Source: Ricinus communis
Lineage: Eukaryota; Streptophyta; Magnoliopsida; Malpighiales; Euphorbiaceae
DNA: 64,000 nucleotides
Direction of reading: 5' to 3'
NCBI RefSeq assembly: GCF_019578655.1
Contig: NC_063264.1
Span: 2,542,001-2,606,000, forward strand
In this document: piece by piece, positions 35,380-48,346 of the stretch
How the letters are laid out: every line of letters begins with the position of its first letter
Numbering within the stretch: position 1 is the stretch's first letter
Made by a program: the position numbers and the translations under genes
The notes under the pieces: model-generated
What the model was told of the DNA's origin: nothing
What the model saw: only the letters and a program-made list of their open reading frames with translations
The model's database searches: none

Positions 35380-38300
35380 ATTTGCAACAAATTTTATAGC
35401 AATGATGAATTACAGAACACTGCATCATAAAGAGAAACAGAGAATAACATCAGCTAAAGAGTATCATTACAAATGGAATTTATGCAAGGCAAAATTGCAA
35501 GTTAGTGCATTTGACTTCATTCTTTCTGAACCAAACCATAAAAATATCTCTTCACTTACTAAGAGCAAACTTTACATCTCACTCTTTCAATCATTTCCTT
35601 TATGGAAATTAGGTAAAATAGAACACTCTCTTTCCTTGTCTCATTACCCTTGTCTTTCAACTATATTTAAGAAATCTAAAAAATTTGTGACGCCAATCTG
35701 AAATTGTACATGAGCTTTTATTTACTCTTACATAACTAAATGCAATTAGTAACATCACATGCATTTGTTGAGAATCTATGACTTTGAGCAAGGAATCCAT
35801 TGGATAATTGTCATTAGTAAAGATTCAGAATAAACTTGTACCACTCATAAATTTAACTATTAAAAAGCAACAAAAAAGCAGACCCTGCAATGTCACACTG
35901 TACAAGATAACAAGACACATTCGGAACCAGGCCAGCATTACTAATGTTCCTATTCTTGTTCTGTCAACTAAAAGGCCTAATATATATCTAGCTAAGTTAT
36001 CCCATGAGTCTTGTACTCTTTGTTTGTTTAGGCTCCATTTATCAAATTCTTCCACAAAAGTTCATCTGGGTCTTTCAACAAACACCTCTAAGGTTTTTTA
36101 ACCATTTGAAAGGATACACACCAAATGCATAGACCATAGACCAACTGTAAAATGAGATGATTTAAACACCGATTCACCATTGCATAAGATTCCAAGAAAC
36201 CACTAGTACACCATTTATAAAAGCACATAATCTCATATCTAGTCTTGTCATTTTCACAAGCAACTCTCATATCCTAACCTCATTTTCTCTTCAATAAAAA
36301 AAATTTAAAGATCACAAGAAGAAAAATACCTAATGCATTTGTGTTTTTTTTTTTTTTTCCTCTAATAAAAAAAAACTCCTTAAACCAAACTAGAACTAAC
36401 CGAACAAAGAAATTAATATCATCAAAATTAAAGAAAGCAGTGTTCTTAATAAGAAGCAATTATTGACACAGTAATCAAGAACAAGAACAATCCAATTTTT
36501 GCAACGATCACTTACTTGAATTGACAAAAACACAAAGAATCAAACAAGAAAGTGATATCATCAATCTAAAAGGACGTAACCTTATTAATAAGAAGCAATT
36601 CTTGAAACAGTAAGCAGAAATACTAACAAGAACAACCCAGTTCTTGCGAAGTTCATCAAGTAATGAAATTATAATGTTTAAATGGTCACTCACTTCAATT
36701 AATAAGCATTTTCTTCAAACAATTGAAGATACAAAGAAGCAACAAGAATCAGTAATTCACGTCATGTGCAAATTAAATTGACACCAAAGTAAATAACAAA
36801 GAAGCATACAACTGACCAGCTACAAGAATGAAGTACAGGAGAAAGAAGAGAGTATAAAGAAAGATAGAGGAGAAGCAAACCTGAAAGTAAACTGAAAATG
36901 AAGAAGTAGAGATTAAAAGATGAGGTGAAAATACAGAGAAAAATAATAGCAAATTAGAAGGTACGAGACAAAATGGGTCGATGAGAAGGAAGTAATAATA
37001 CAAAGGTGGCACTCATGTTCTAGAGTTTCCTAGACTCACTGAGTGGCGGTTCACTTTTAGTTTATTTATTTGAAGAAGGGCTTAATGGGTTGGGCTTTGC
37101 TGCTACTACTATTGCTGTATGACTTCCACTTTGGACCCCAATAAGGAAAAAGAGTGTCAAATTCTAAATAAACAAATCAAATATATTTCCCAAAGCTTCT
37201 TGAACAGAAAAATTATTTTTATTCAATTATGATAAATATGAAATTTAATATCTTTTTATCCCATTTAGACAGTTTGCCAATGTCCAAAAAAATTCTTTTC
37301 TTAAGAATTCTTTATTTTCTTTTTTACGGTTGGCAGTATATTAAGATTTAGCGAAAAGAGCTAACCATTAATAGATATCATCAAATACACAAACTCAAAC
37401 AATAACTGAATTTTAAAAAATTTGAATTTAAGCTCAAGTTTATCCAAATTAACCAGTTTGAACTCTTTTAAATTAAGTTTAAGTTGAATTAAGTCAAAAT
37501 AATATATGTAATTTTTATTTTTATAGAATCTAATTTAATTAATTTTTAAATATATATTAATCAATTATTGTGTACATGATTATTAACATTTTCATAGAAT
37601 TATATATTATTATAAAAAATATTCGATATATATGACGAAAAGATAATTAATATACAATATTCAATTTAACATATAAGTATTTCTTAGTATTTACAGATTA
37701 ATGTTGTATGCTATAGGATATCAATACATCATATGGTGGATTAAATTAACATTAATATATATTTTATTCAGTGTCAATTGAGTAATCTCATTAAGTTATT
37801 TGAGTCGCTCTTGAACTCCACTTAATTAATTTTAAATATTATTTAAAGTAGATTCTAGTAACTTGCAAGTTGTCTCAATTTGTTCATACCCTTACATGGG
37901 AAATATGAAATTGCTCAAGCATTACTATATAGCTAAATGTTAGGTTGCAATTCTTTTTAGTGAAATGATATTCTCTTAAATGTCATATAATTTTAAAAAT
38001 TACCGGAATTAGTTTTCCACTCAAAACTGGAATAAGGAGACCATTATTACTAACATATGAAATTTGAAATTTCATATAACCCTTCATGAATTTGTCATCA
38101 TATACTAATTGCACCCAAAAGCACATTTTTAGAAAATGATATATAGGGTTGATGGAGAGAGTCAAGATTAGAGTTTAGAGCATATGAAAGACTTTCTTAG
38201 TTTTCATTTATTTAAGAATTCTATAGTTTAATCATTACATTCCAGAATTCTCCATCCTTTTCAAGCATCAAAGTCCTTGAATAATTTTGATCGCTGAAAA

Positions 38301-38409
38301 AAGAAAATAACTCAACGAATAGCTGAAGACTTCTCATTAATGTTGTGATCTCTTTGATTAAGCCATGTACAAAACACCTTCTTCCGGTTGCATTTCCCTC
38401 ACATTATTC
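35380..38409. other. HSP70 upstream region and intergenic DNA
   Basis: Between divergently transcribed genes. 35,380-37,020 probably includes the HSP70 leader: minus-strand CT-rich sequence near 36,850-37,000, with a CAG acceptor-like site near 36,890. About 37,200-38,000 is very AT-rich with no genes. The immediate upstream DNA of the first amine oxidase gene is 38,200-38,409. Confidence 0.5.
36410..36720. repeat. diverged tandem duplication upstream of HSP70
   Basis: The block around TTAATAAGAAGCAATTATTG (from 36446) recurs about 139 bp later as TTAATAAGAAGCAATTCTTG (from 36585). Flanking parts correspond in order: ATATCATCAA, ACAAGAACAA(T/C)CCA, and TCACTTACTTGAATT versus TCACTCACTTCAATT. 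The copies have diverged by substitutions and small indels. Confidence 0.7.
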
Positions 38410-41400
38410 ATGGCTCCAATTCTCAAAACTCTCTTTTTTCTTCTCCTCTCCATTATCTCCACCCGTTCACACCAGCACCCATTAGACCCACTAACGCCGA
38501 AAGAGCTAACCCTGATCCAGAGCATACTCCAATACGCATACCCTAACTCAAGCCACACCCTAGCCTTTCATTACGTTGGGCTACAGGAACCACCTAAACC
38601 CCTCATTATTTCATGGGTGCAAAACCCATCCACCAGAGACCCACCGCGCCAATCCTTTGTTATTGCACGTATAGACCAAAGTACTCATGAAATCATAGTA
38701 GATTTATCACTCAACAAGATCATTTCTGATCAAGTTTATGATGGTTATGGCTACCCTATACTCACTTTGGAAGAGCTTAATGCTGCGCATAGCTTGCCGC
38801 TTGTATACGCACCGTTTCTGGAGTCCGTCAACAGAAGAGGTCTCAAAATAAAAGAAGTGGTGTGTGGAAGTCTTAGTATAGGTTGGTATGGAGAAGTTAA
38901 AATGAAGAAAAGGACTGTTAAGGTGACGTGTTACTATTTAGATGGTACTGTTAATTTGTATATGAGACCAGTCGAGGGTGTTACTATGACTGTTGATCTT
39001 GAAGATATGAAGATCATAGGTTTTAACGATAGATTAACGGTGCCGATGCCAAAGGCTGATGGGACTGACTACAGAGAAACGAAGCAAAAACACCCTTCTG
39101 TGCAATCATTAAAAGGTATCACAGTGGTGCAACCTGACGGGCCAAGCTTCACAATTGATGGACACAGGGTCAGGTGAGAATTAGGTCCTTTATCAAAATT
39201 TGCTTAAAACATTGAAGAAGGGGTTTACCTTGACCAACCGATGGCTGAAATTCTAACAAATGTGACTTTTAGTGAAGGGCAACTTTTAAGTTTTTCTTTT
39301 TAAAGAACATCACGTTTTCGTTATATAAATATAAAGCACTCAGACTTCATTTCATTCATGCACTAATGAGGCATAATAAACTGAGTAGAGAAGTCATTTA
39401 CTTTTACAAAATAAAATACACCAATATGTATCAGTATATTTTTTCAGTCAACATAATATTTTCTTTTTTTGTTTTGACCAAAAATTAGATGGGCGAATTG
39501 GAATTTTCATGTAAGTTTCGATCAAAGAGCAGGTCCAATAATATCGTTGGCATCAATATATGATGTTAAGAGGCAAAAGTTTCGTCAAGTATTATATAAA
39601 GGGTTTGTATCAGAGCTCTTCGTACCATATATGGACCTTAACGAAGAGTGGTACTACAGAACATTTTTTGATGTTGGTGAATATGGGTATGGTATGCGCG
39701 GAGTGCCACTTGAGCCACTTAGAGACTGCCCTGAAAATGCCATTTTCATGGATGCCTATTACGCTAACCAAAATGGTATACCTGTTAAGATGACTAATAT
39801 CTTCTGCATCTATAAAAAGTTAGCTGGTGGTATTATGTGGCGACACACTGAAACTTCAATTCCAGGCAAAGTGGTAAGTGAAACTTTTATAGGGTTTAAC
39901 ATAATCTTGTTGGCAGTTCCAAATAAAAAGAAAAGGTGTGGTGCGAATAATTTTTCAGGAAAGGGAGGTTAGGCCAGAGATAAGCCTGGTGGTAAGGATG
40001 GTGTCAACTGTTGGCAACTATGACTACATTAATGATTGGGAATTTCTGCAGAGTGGTTCAATCAAAGTTACAGTAAGTTGTAGATTAGTGAACTTTTTTA
40101 ATGGCAATAAGCATTATAGGATTCATTCTATATAAGTGGCACAAGGGCAATGTGAATTGTAATTGCTACTCCACAGTTCTACTCCTTAATACCTGACTAC
40201 AAGTCTTAAAAAGTAAAATTTCATTTAAGTCCAATTCTATTAACGAGTCCTATACTTTATTAGTTTATTTTTGCTCTTATCTTCATCAATTTTATTCAAT
40301 TCAATCCATTTAACTTTTAATATAATGTCAGAGCAAATCCAGTTTAATTTTTTAACTTTTAAATTTTTTGTCTATATGTTCAGTTTCAACGATCCACTTT
40401 GATATCACTAAAATATTTTAAATCTAATATCAAATTGGGTATCATGTCAATGCCGATGTTCAATTCCCAATTATACTTGGGAGAGTGTCTCAAATTTCAT
40501 ATTTCAAGAAAATTAGAAATTACAGAGCACAATTGTAACTATTTAGGAATTTAAATCTACCATGTCATCATATCATATATACACAATTTGATTATGTTGA
40601 TGACCTTGCTGAAATTGAATAATTTTTGTTTTTTTACAACGGGGATGCTCCCACGAGCAGGCTCTTTTAAGAGAAATTATTAAGTAGATTTGATCTACCA
40701 TGTCGTTTATAGATTAAGTCAATTGTATAGTGACATATAATATTTTTTATTAAGTGTTTATTTGTATTGATTGGTTTTGTTTCGGCCTGCATGTGGACCA
40801 AAGAGAAAACTGGGCGAAAGGCGGCACCAGGGATATTTATTGTTGATTAACTTTACTTACTATAAGATTCAGTCTTGATAATTGCTTGCAAAAACAGAAG
40901 GGCAATGTTAGTAATAACGGTTTCCTTATTGCTTACGTACAGGTTGGGCTGACTGGTTTACTAGGTGTGAGAGGAACAGCATACGCACACAAGGACCAAA
41001 TACACGAGGAAGTTTATGGTACATTATTAGCAGAAAACACAATGGGTGCACATCATGATCACTTCGTCACTTACCACCTTGATCTTGATGTGGATGGGGA
41101 TGCAAATTCATTTGTCAAGTCCAAGCTGCAAAAGACACGAGTGGCCAATGACAAGTCACCTAGGAAGAGTTACTGGAGAGTTGTTAGTGAAACAGCTAAA
41201 ACAGAATCTGACGCAAAGATTAAGCTCGGTTTGGAGCAAGCTGATTTATTAGTGGTCAATCCCAACAAAAGGACTAATATGGGCAACTTCATTGGTTACC
41301 GTCTGATCCCTGGATCAGTAGCAGGTCCTCTCTTATCAGAGGATGATTACCCGCAAATCCGAGGAGCATTCACCGAATATAATGTGTGGGTTACACCATA

Positions 41401-41853
41401 TAACAAGTCTGAAAAGTGGGCAAGTGGACTATATGTTGATCAGAGTAGAGGGGATGATACTTTAGCTACATGGACCCTCAGGTACTAATCCAATTAAACT
41501 AAACATAATAATAATGCATTGTGCAGGTGCTTATAAGGCAAGTGTTTCTCACTAGGTTAGGATGAATTGACATGATAATGTAGTGCAGTTTTGTTTGATC
41601 TGATACAAGTGCTATTGACTGTAATTGCAGGGATAGGAAGATAGAAAATAAGGACATTGTGCTGTGGTACACATTGGGTTTTCATCATGTACCATATCAA
41701 GAAGATTTTCCAGTCATGCCGACATTAAGCAGTGGATTTGAGCTCCGGCCAGCTAATTTCTTCGAGAGCAATCCGGCGCTCAATGTCATACCACCTCAAC
41801 CTGTCAAGGGCCCAAACTCCTCTTCATTTAGCTCAATTCATGGTTCAAGATAG
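38410..41853 (+). CDS. copper amine oxidase 1 (primary amine oxidase, secreted)
   Basis: Quinoprotein oxidase converting primary amines (putrescine and similar) to aldehyde, NH3 and H2O2 in the apoplast. Five exons: 38410-39173, 39489-39873, 39959-40072, 40943-41481, 41631-41853; 2,025 nt, 674 residues, the usual size. The N-terminus [17 protein letters not shown] is a signal peptide. An in-frame ATG at 38365 would add 15 residues and weaken it, so I prefer 38410. The N2/N3 domains precede the catalytic domain. Visible active-site elements: base Asp in [10 protein letters not shown] (D316), topaquinone motif VGNYDYI (Tyr404), copper ligands HHDHF (H459, H461) and the [14 protein letters not shown] block (H619/H620). 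All needed residues are present. No C-terminal SKL-like peroxisomal signal is seen (ends HGSR). It is the first of four cluster members. Confidence 0.95.
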
Positions 41854-43248
41854 TGTGGATTTTTCTTCAGGAACACTGAAGATTATGCTATCTTTTATCG
41901 GAAGCCATATAATCTTCTATTGGCACTTGGCTTCCATTGAAGGGCAGAGGGTGAAGCAGAGTATTTTTCTTTTCGAATCATCTTCACTTGTACACTTGAA
42001 TAAGGCCCTTCTTAATAAATATAATAGACTTTTAATATTTTGATGGATTAAATAATTATTAAATATTGAAATATTAATTTACTTAGAAATCTTATGTATT
42101 AATTTATCAGAATTCATTTAAGATTTTACTAAAATTTATTTAAAAACTTTACCTATTTTACTAGGTTTTAGATTATTAGTTATAAACAACTTTCATTTCA
42201 ACAAAACATATAACCTTTAGATTAGTAAATAAAATTTATATTTATTTATGAAATACATTTCAACCGAACAAAATAAAAGAAATATATAGATTATTAGTAT
42301 TTTCCTTCTAAATATGTAATAGTTGATTTTATAATTTTTAATTATTAGATAATAAAATTATTATTATTAATTAAATATTAAATATAATTAAGAGGTGGAC
42401 CATAGTAATCAGATCTTGTTTTAGTGACGGAACCGCAACGGATGTCAAATCTTGAAGCATGTGGTTTTTTACAAAGATCACAGGGTTGTAAAGGAAAAGC
42501 ATGTTACTGTCATGAAGCTTCTCATTTCACAATGTAAAGGCGAAGTCAGTCAAATCATTCTTGCTTCCATTGCAAGAAAAGGTGCAATGAAAAGGGCTTT
42601 GAAAAAATAAGTAAAACCAGCCTGTGTATTCCCTTCTTACACAGGGAGGTCGGTTGACAGATAGTAAAATTGAGCTTCAAAGGAAATAACCTTTTTTTTT
42701 TCCTTTTAATCTTAAACAAAGATGGCAAATGGGGATTCAAATGAAATTATTTTGAATTTTTCAATTTCAAATTATTTCGGATCTGAATTGGCTGAGACTC
42801 GGGTTCCCTCGGGCTGAGGTCTGTATAGGCTGCATCTTTTTCAGGTTTAGATTATTGTTGTGCGTCCAGTCGGGTCTTTATGGTTAGTGCCAAATTTAGC
42901 CATTACATATGCCAGCAAGTGATAAAGAATACATTGAAAAGAAACGTAATTCATGTGCGCCAGATTTTTTTTCCTAAATAATAAAGGAATTCACAGGAGT
43001 TAGATGTTACGTCCTAATTAAACAATAGTATAATACTAAAGGAAATCTTGACTCAATTAATTGAAGGATAACATTACCAAATGCCAAGCAACAAGTTTTG
43101 CTCTTAGCCCAAAGCAGTGTCCACTCCTGTAAATTAGAATATTTCTCTTATTATATAATCTGAACAGTGCGTTGTCCGGTGCTTTACTCCATAACCAATT
43201 TTCTGTTGCAGTTCCTGAAAAAAGAAACAAAAAGAAAAACAGGCATCC
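41854..43248. other. intergenic region between amine oxidase 1 and 2
   Basis: AT-rich spacer with no coding signal; 42,030-42,380 is almost entirely A+T. It contains the 3' UTR of the first and the promoter of the second amine oxidase gene. Confidence 0.5.
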
Positions 43249-45771
43249 ATGACTATTACCATGCTACTTCTAGTTTTTATTTTACGATGCTGTTTTGTAG
43301 CTAGCCTTTACCACCCACTAGACCCTCTCAATCCAGATGAAATAAACCAAGTATGTCTCGTTGTTCAAAAGTCTAGCCTTGGCAATCTTTCCAATCTAAC
43401 CTTCCATTTTCTTGATATTCAAGAACCAGATAAAGCAGATGTTCTCAAATGGCTATCTTCACCTAACCTGAATAAGTCTGTTCCTCCTCGTCAAGCCAAA
43501 GTTGTTGTTCGAGCTGGCGGTGAGACTTATGAGCTCATTGTGGACTTGGCTACAGGATCCATTATATCAAACCATGTCCACACTGGTCATGGCTATCCTC
43601 CTCTTACTTTTATTGAGCTTTTCCAAGCTAGTAAACTGCCATTGAAGTATCCCAAATTCATCAAATCGATTGCGAGACGGGGCTTGAATATATCCGAAGT
43701 TTCTTGTATACCTTTTACCGTTGGTTGGTATGGAGAACATGTTACAAAACGTGCGCTTAGAGTTTCATGTTTCTATAGAGGAGGATCGGTTAATGTATTT
43801 GCAAGGCCTATTGAAGGAATTAGTATTCTAGTTGATGTTGATTCTATGCAAATTACTGCATACCTCGATAGATTTAGAGCCCCTTTGCCTAAAGCTGAAG
43901 GAACCGATTTTCGTTTGAGTGGAAAGCCTAAATCTATCATTTATAATGTATCAGATAGTGGGTTCACCATTAACGGCCACAAGGTTAAATGGGCCAATTG
44001 GGATTTTCATTTAGCATTTGATGCTAGAGCAGGAATTGTTATATCAACAGCCTCTATATTTGATGCAAAAGTGAAGAAATATCGCAGTGTGCTATACAGA
44101 GGTCACATATCTGAAACATTTGTTCCATATATGGATCCTACTAGTGAGTGGTACTTCAGGACTTTCATGGATGTAGGCGAATTTGGGTTCGGACGAGCAG
44201 CTGTTACCCTCCAGCCGCTGATAGACTGTCCTGCGAATGCCGTCTATTTAGATGGGTATGTGGCTGGTGCAGATGGGCAGCCACAGAAGATGTCTAATGT
44301 AATTTGCATTTTCGAAAGATACAGCGGTGATGTGGCTTTCAGACATACAGAAATTAATGTTCCTGGAATAGTGGTAAGGTAGTCTATTTATGATTTACCA
44401 ATTGGTTTGTGGATTTTGGTTTGGAGATATGTTGCAGAATTTTACCGGTTTTGCAGATACAAAGTGGGGAGCCAGAAATCAGTTTGATGGTCAGGATGAT
44501 AGCTACTCTGGGAAATTATGATTATATTCTTAATTGGGAGTTCAAGAAAAGTGGTTCCATTAAAGTTGGGGTAAGCTTCTATATTTTCTCTTTTCTGATC
44601 ATTTAAAGTTCAGTTTCATATTCCTTAACCTCCTCCTGCAACAGAAGATAAGCATCTAACGTAATTTTTGGCAACGGATTTCTAATTGCAAAACCCTGGC
44701 GATTTAATGATATTTGAATTCTTTATCTCATGCATTACTAGATAAGCAAACTTTTATGGTAATGGTTTCTAATTGCTACAGATCTGGACAATTTAGACAA
44801 CTCTATGAAAATAATATGTTTTTGCAGGTTTCCCTAACAGGTATATTGGAAATGAAAGCCACACCATACACAAACAGTGACCAAATAACTAAAGATGTAT
44901 ATGGTACCTTAATAACAGAGAATGCTGTTGCTGTTAACCACGACCACTTCATCACATACTACCTCGACCTTGACATTGACGGTAATGATAATTCATTTGT
45001 CAAAGCCAAACAACAAACTGCAAGAGTACCCGCTATTAATGCCCACTTACCGAGAAAAAGTTATTGGAGAGTTGTTAGAGAAACAGCCAAAACTGAAGAT
45101 GAGGCAAGGATACTACTTGGGTTGGAGCCAACTGAGCTATTGATTATGAATCCGAATAAGAAGACTAGACTTGGAAATCAAGTGGGTTACAGGTTAATCA
45201 CAGGACAACCAGTCAGTTCTCTTCTCTCTTATGATGATTATCCCCAAATTAGAACTGCTTATTTAAAATATCAAATGTGGGTGACTGCTTATAACAAGTC
45301 CGAGAGATGGGCTGGTGGGTTCTACGCTGATAGAAGCCATGGTGATGATGGCTTGGCTTTGTGGAGCTGCAGGTAGTAGTTGGAGTTTCATTCTTACTGA
45401 AAGCGACCAAAAAAAAAATCCTTCCTTTGAAGTTTTTTAAGATATGCATAATAATTTTCAAAATACACAAAAAAAGGGGATTGCATTGTGGGAAATTGGC
45501 AAGTACTATTTTATGAAAATTTTTATCCTATCAAGAAATTACAGAACAGGAGAACAAAAGGAAAGTCCAGGCGTTGTTTTAACATGACAATTTTTATGTG
45601 ATGTGCAGGAATAGAGTAATTGAAAACAGAGACATAGTCCTATGGTACACTGTAGGATTTCATCATAGTCCTTGTCAAGAAGATTTCCCAGTTATGTCAA
45701 CGCTTCATGATGGATTTGAGCTTCGACCAACAAATTTTTTTGAAAGCAATCCATTGCTCAAACAAGATTAA
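43249..45771 (+). CDS. copper amine oxidase 2 (secreted), with first intron lost
   Basis: Second complete tandem member. Four exons: 43249-44373, 44457-44570, 44828-45372, 45609-45771; 1,947 nt, 648 residues. Signal peptide [19 protein letters not shown], then the [10 protein letters not shown] start of the mature enzyme. Active-site elements are intact: [10 protein letters not shown] (base Asp), LGNYDYI (Tyr396 to topaquinone), NHDHF copper His pair, and [14 protein letters not shown] (third His). Compared with copies 1 and 4, the sequence around [11 protein letters not shown] is continuous where those genes have an intron between GHxxx and W(A/L)NW, so this copy lacks that intron exactly. 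The 114-bp exon with the topaquinone site is the same length in all copies. Expected reaction and location are as for copy 1; its protein is clearly diverged, so substrate preference may differ. Confidence 0.95.
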
Positions 45772-46315
45772 CCGCTGGATGAAAATATATCCAGTCTAGT
45801 GATGAAGAATTCTTTGTCAACAGATGAAATTCATGTGAAATAACATCCTTGTACAAGACTTGTTTTAGTGGATGCATAATTTTATTCGAAAGGAGTAACG
45901 TCATTCTTTTTATTTTAGACATCGGCTGGTGAAACTGATTATTCTTCTATTGTCAAATTGCTTTTGCTGACAAATGAAGATTTCACTTACCAACACATTA
46001 GACAGGCCTTTATTCGATTCATTAGGAGGGGCCAAGGGGGTACTTCTAATTAAACAGGAGAACTCATTATTTTTGTCAGAAATAAACAAGTTCAACCCAA
46101 TACAGAATTTGATTTAACCAGGACTAATGCACCTGACATATCTAAAATTCAATAGGATAGAGCCCAAGTAGTTAAGCATATGCCAGTCCCAAGTAACAAC
46201 ATCTAATTGGCAACGGGCACGTTTATTTTTTTGGATAGAGCCATGCCCCCATTTTTTCATAAAAAGTACATTGCACAATAACTTTGCCAGCAGCTCCATA
46301 TTTTCAGACCATGTT
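45772..46315. other. spacer between amine oxidase 2 and its decayed neighbour
   Basis: Contains the 3' UTR of copy 2. A relic of the 5' part of the third copy may exist here, but none is readable. Confidence 0.4.
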
Positions 46316-46880
46316 TGTATTTGGTAATGGCTATCCTCCTCTTACTCCCAGTGAGATTTCCGAATTCATTGCAAGAAGATGCTTAAATTTGTCTCAAGTT
46401 TCTTGTCTACCTTCAACCATTTTCTGGTTCGAAGTACTTATTACAAGACGAGCGCTAAAAGTAGTATGCCGTTATCAAGGTATATCAATGTATTTCGCAA
46501 GTGCTATGAAAGTTTAGCCATGCTTGTTGATCTTGATTCTATGCAAGTTACGGCTTATAATGATAGATTTAGGACCCATTTACCTAAAGCAGAAGATACT
46601 GATTTTCCTGTGAAAGGGAAGCCTAATTGCATCTATGTTGGATGCACAAATGAAGGAATATGGCCGCGTGCAGAAGTATTATAGAGGTCATGTATCTGAA
46701 ACATTTGTTTCATATACGGATCCCATTCTAAGGCCGCTGATCGATTGTCCTGCAAATGCTGCATATTTTGATTGGTATGTGACTTGGGCAGATGTAAAGA
46801 GATCTGCAATTTTTCAGAGATTTAATGGCGACGTAGCTTTGAGAAAAAAAGAAATTTGTAAATCTAAGATACTATGTATA
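46316..46880 (+). pseudogene. copper amine oxidase 3 relic
   Basis: Broken copy related to amine oxidase 2. Readable pieces in shifting frames: GNGYPPLTPSEIS and IARRCLNLSQVSCLP (46,330-46,420); LVDLDSMQVTAYNDRFR and HLPKAEDTDF (46,525-46,610); YRGHVSETFVSYTDP then [13 protein letters not shown] (46,680-46,770); and FQRFNGDVALRKKEI (46,810-46,860). The segment that should hold the base-Asp motif is deleted (SYTDP runs straight into LRPLIDCP). Everything from the topaquinone exon onward, as well as the first ~100 codons, is missing. Several frameshifts and in-frame deletions make a functional product impossible. Confidence 0.9.
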
Positions 46881-47199
46881 TAGACGGGATTGGAAATTTT
46901 AGCTAAAATGCACATTTTAAATAATTTGATTCTTCTGTCATTTCTTTTACTTTATTATGGGGATTTAATATTGTTGATGTAAAATCTGCCAGGGCCACTT
47001 TATGTTGAAGGTTTGGAGAATTGGCGGAAATGTAATAAATTAGGTATAACAAATGCGACTCATCACTAACGAGTGTTTCATGATTTGATCAATCAATCAC
47101 AGAGTGATGATGATCAAACGGACAGATCAATGGTGATTGATCAAAACGTCCAAGTTCAGCTGCTGATTGCATGCAAAAGGCCTGCCCGCGGTGTATATA
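46881..47199. other. spacer, no gene seen
   Basis: No coding signal. It may belong to the transposon whose terminus lies at 47,383; its other end was not found. Confidence 0.3.
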
Positions 47200-47383
47200 T
47201 ACTCTAAGGTAGTTGAATAAATTTAGAGCGACCAAAACTAATGGCTGTAGATTTTTTCGCAGCGAATTTAAACCTTCTAAAACATTTAGCGATGAAATTA
47301 AGATGATCGCCTATTTTAAACGACGAAAATAAATTGTTCGAGCGACGAAGTAATTGTCGCTGCTGAAATTTCTAGGGATAGTG
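47200..47383 (-). mobile_element. CACTA-like (En/Spm) transposon terminus
   Basis: Read on the minus strand from 47,383 the sequence begins CACTATCCCTAGAAATTTCA and then shows a dense series of short subterminal motifs of the GTCGCT/TTCGTCG type in both orientations (47,190-47,370: GAGCGACC, TTCGCAGCG, TTAGCGATG, AACGACGAAA, GAGCGACGAAG, TTGTCGCTGC). This is the structure of CACTA element ends in plants. Only one end is recognised, and no transposase is seen, so it is a fragment or a non-autonomous derivative whose other end is diverged. Confidence 0.6.
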
Positions 47384-48346
47384 AAATAATAGAAATTAAT
47401 TTGAAGTCGGATAAAACCCAGTCCAAATTGAAAGTTAAATATAAACAAACAAATGAATAACTATTTGACGGTGGCTATTTTCTGACATATATACTTTAGA
47501 AACTGAAAATATTAAAAAAAATCCACCGCTCATGAACATATAGTAAACGAACATAAAAATACCTCTTTAGATTTCTTTTCGATTTAGGTTTGCTGTCCGT
47601 CGCTAATCAGCTTAACTAATTCTGCTTTTGGCAAATTAAGAATAGAAATTAAAAATACAAATTAATTTTATAATTAATGTAAACATTTTTAAAAAAAATC
47701 ATAATACTTTATCAATCACTTTTCAAATCTAACCGGCATGTCAGGGATGAAGGTTACTCGGTATATATATTAAAAAAAATTAAAAATATTTTTCAATTCG
47801 ATGCTTTTAATTAATATTAAATAATTTCTTTAAAAAAAATAAAATTAAACTACAAGTTTGACAAGTTCACAGGACTTCTTTTTTTCCACTTGCAAAATCA
47901 ATCCATTTCTGCCATTTCCGATAAGGCATTCTCACAATTATGGAGCTTTTCTACAAATGGAGTTCTAATTTCCTCTTCTATTCCACACTGCAAGCTATAT
48001 TGACTGGCTGCTTGCCAGGAAATACCCACTAATTATTATGGTTTGAAATTAGGTAGCTAACTGGGGGCGGCACTGGGGCATGCTTTTCCCGTCAGTCCAT
48101 AAATAATGCGATATGGGGTATTGTCTGTTAAATGACAGATTTACCCACTCTGCTCTAACATAATTATCTTTGTGATTCTGAAGAAAATTAACTGCTTTTC
48201 TCTTGGTCTTCGTCCACTATCACTGGCTGAATAGGTTATTTACTTTTCTCAGAAGCTGAATAGGTCAAGTTTGATTTGATTGCAATGTTGTAAACTCTCT
48301 GCCTCTATTGTTATTTCCTCACTAATTCTTTTTCCTTGGTGCGAAA
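47384..48346. other. AT-rich spacer before the lectin kinase fragment
   Basis: No gene seen. A lone GTCCGTCGCTAATCAG near 47,597 resembles the neighbouring transposon's subterminal motifs. Confidence 0.4.
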
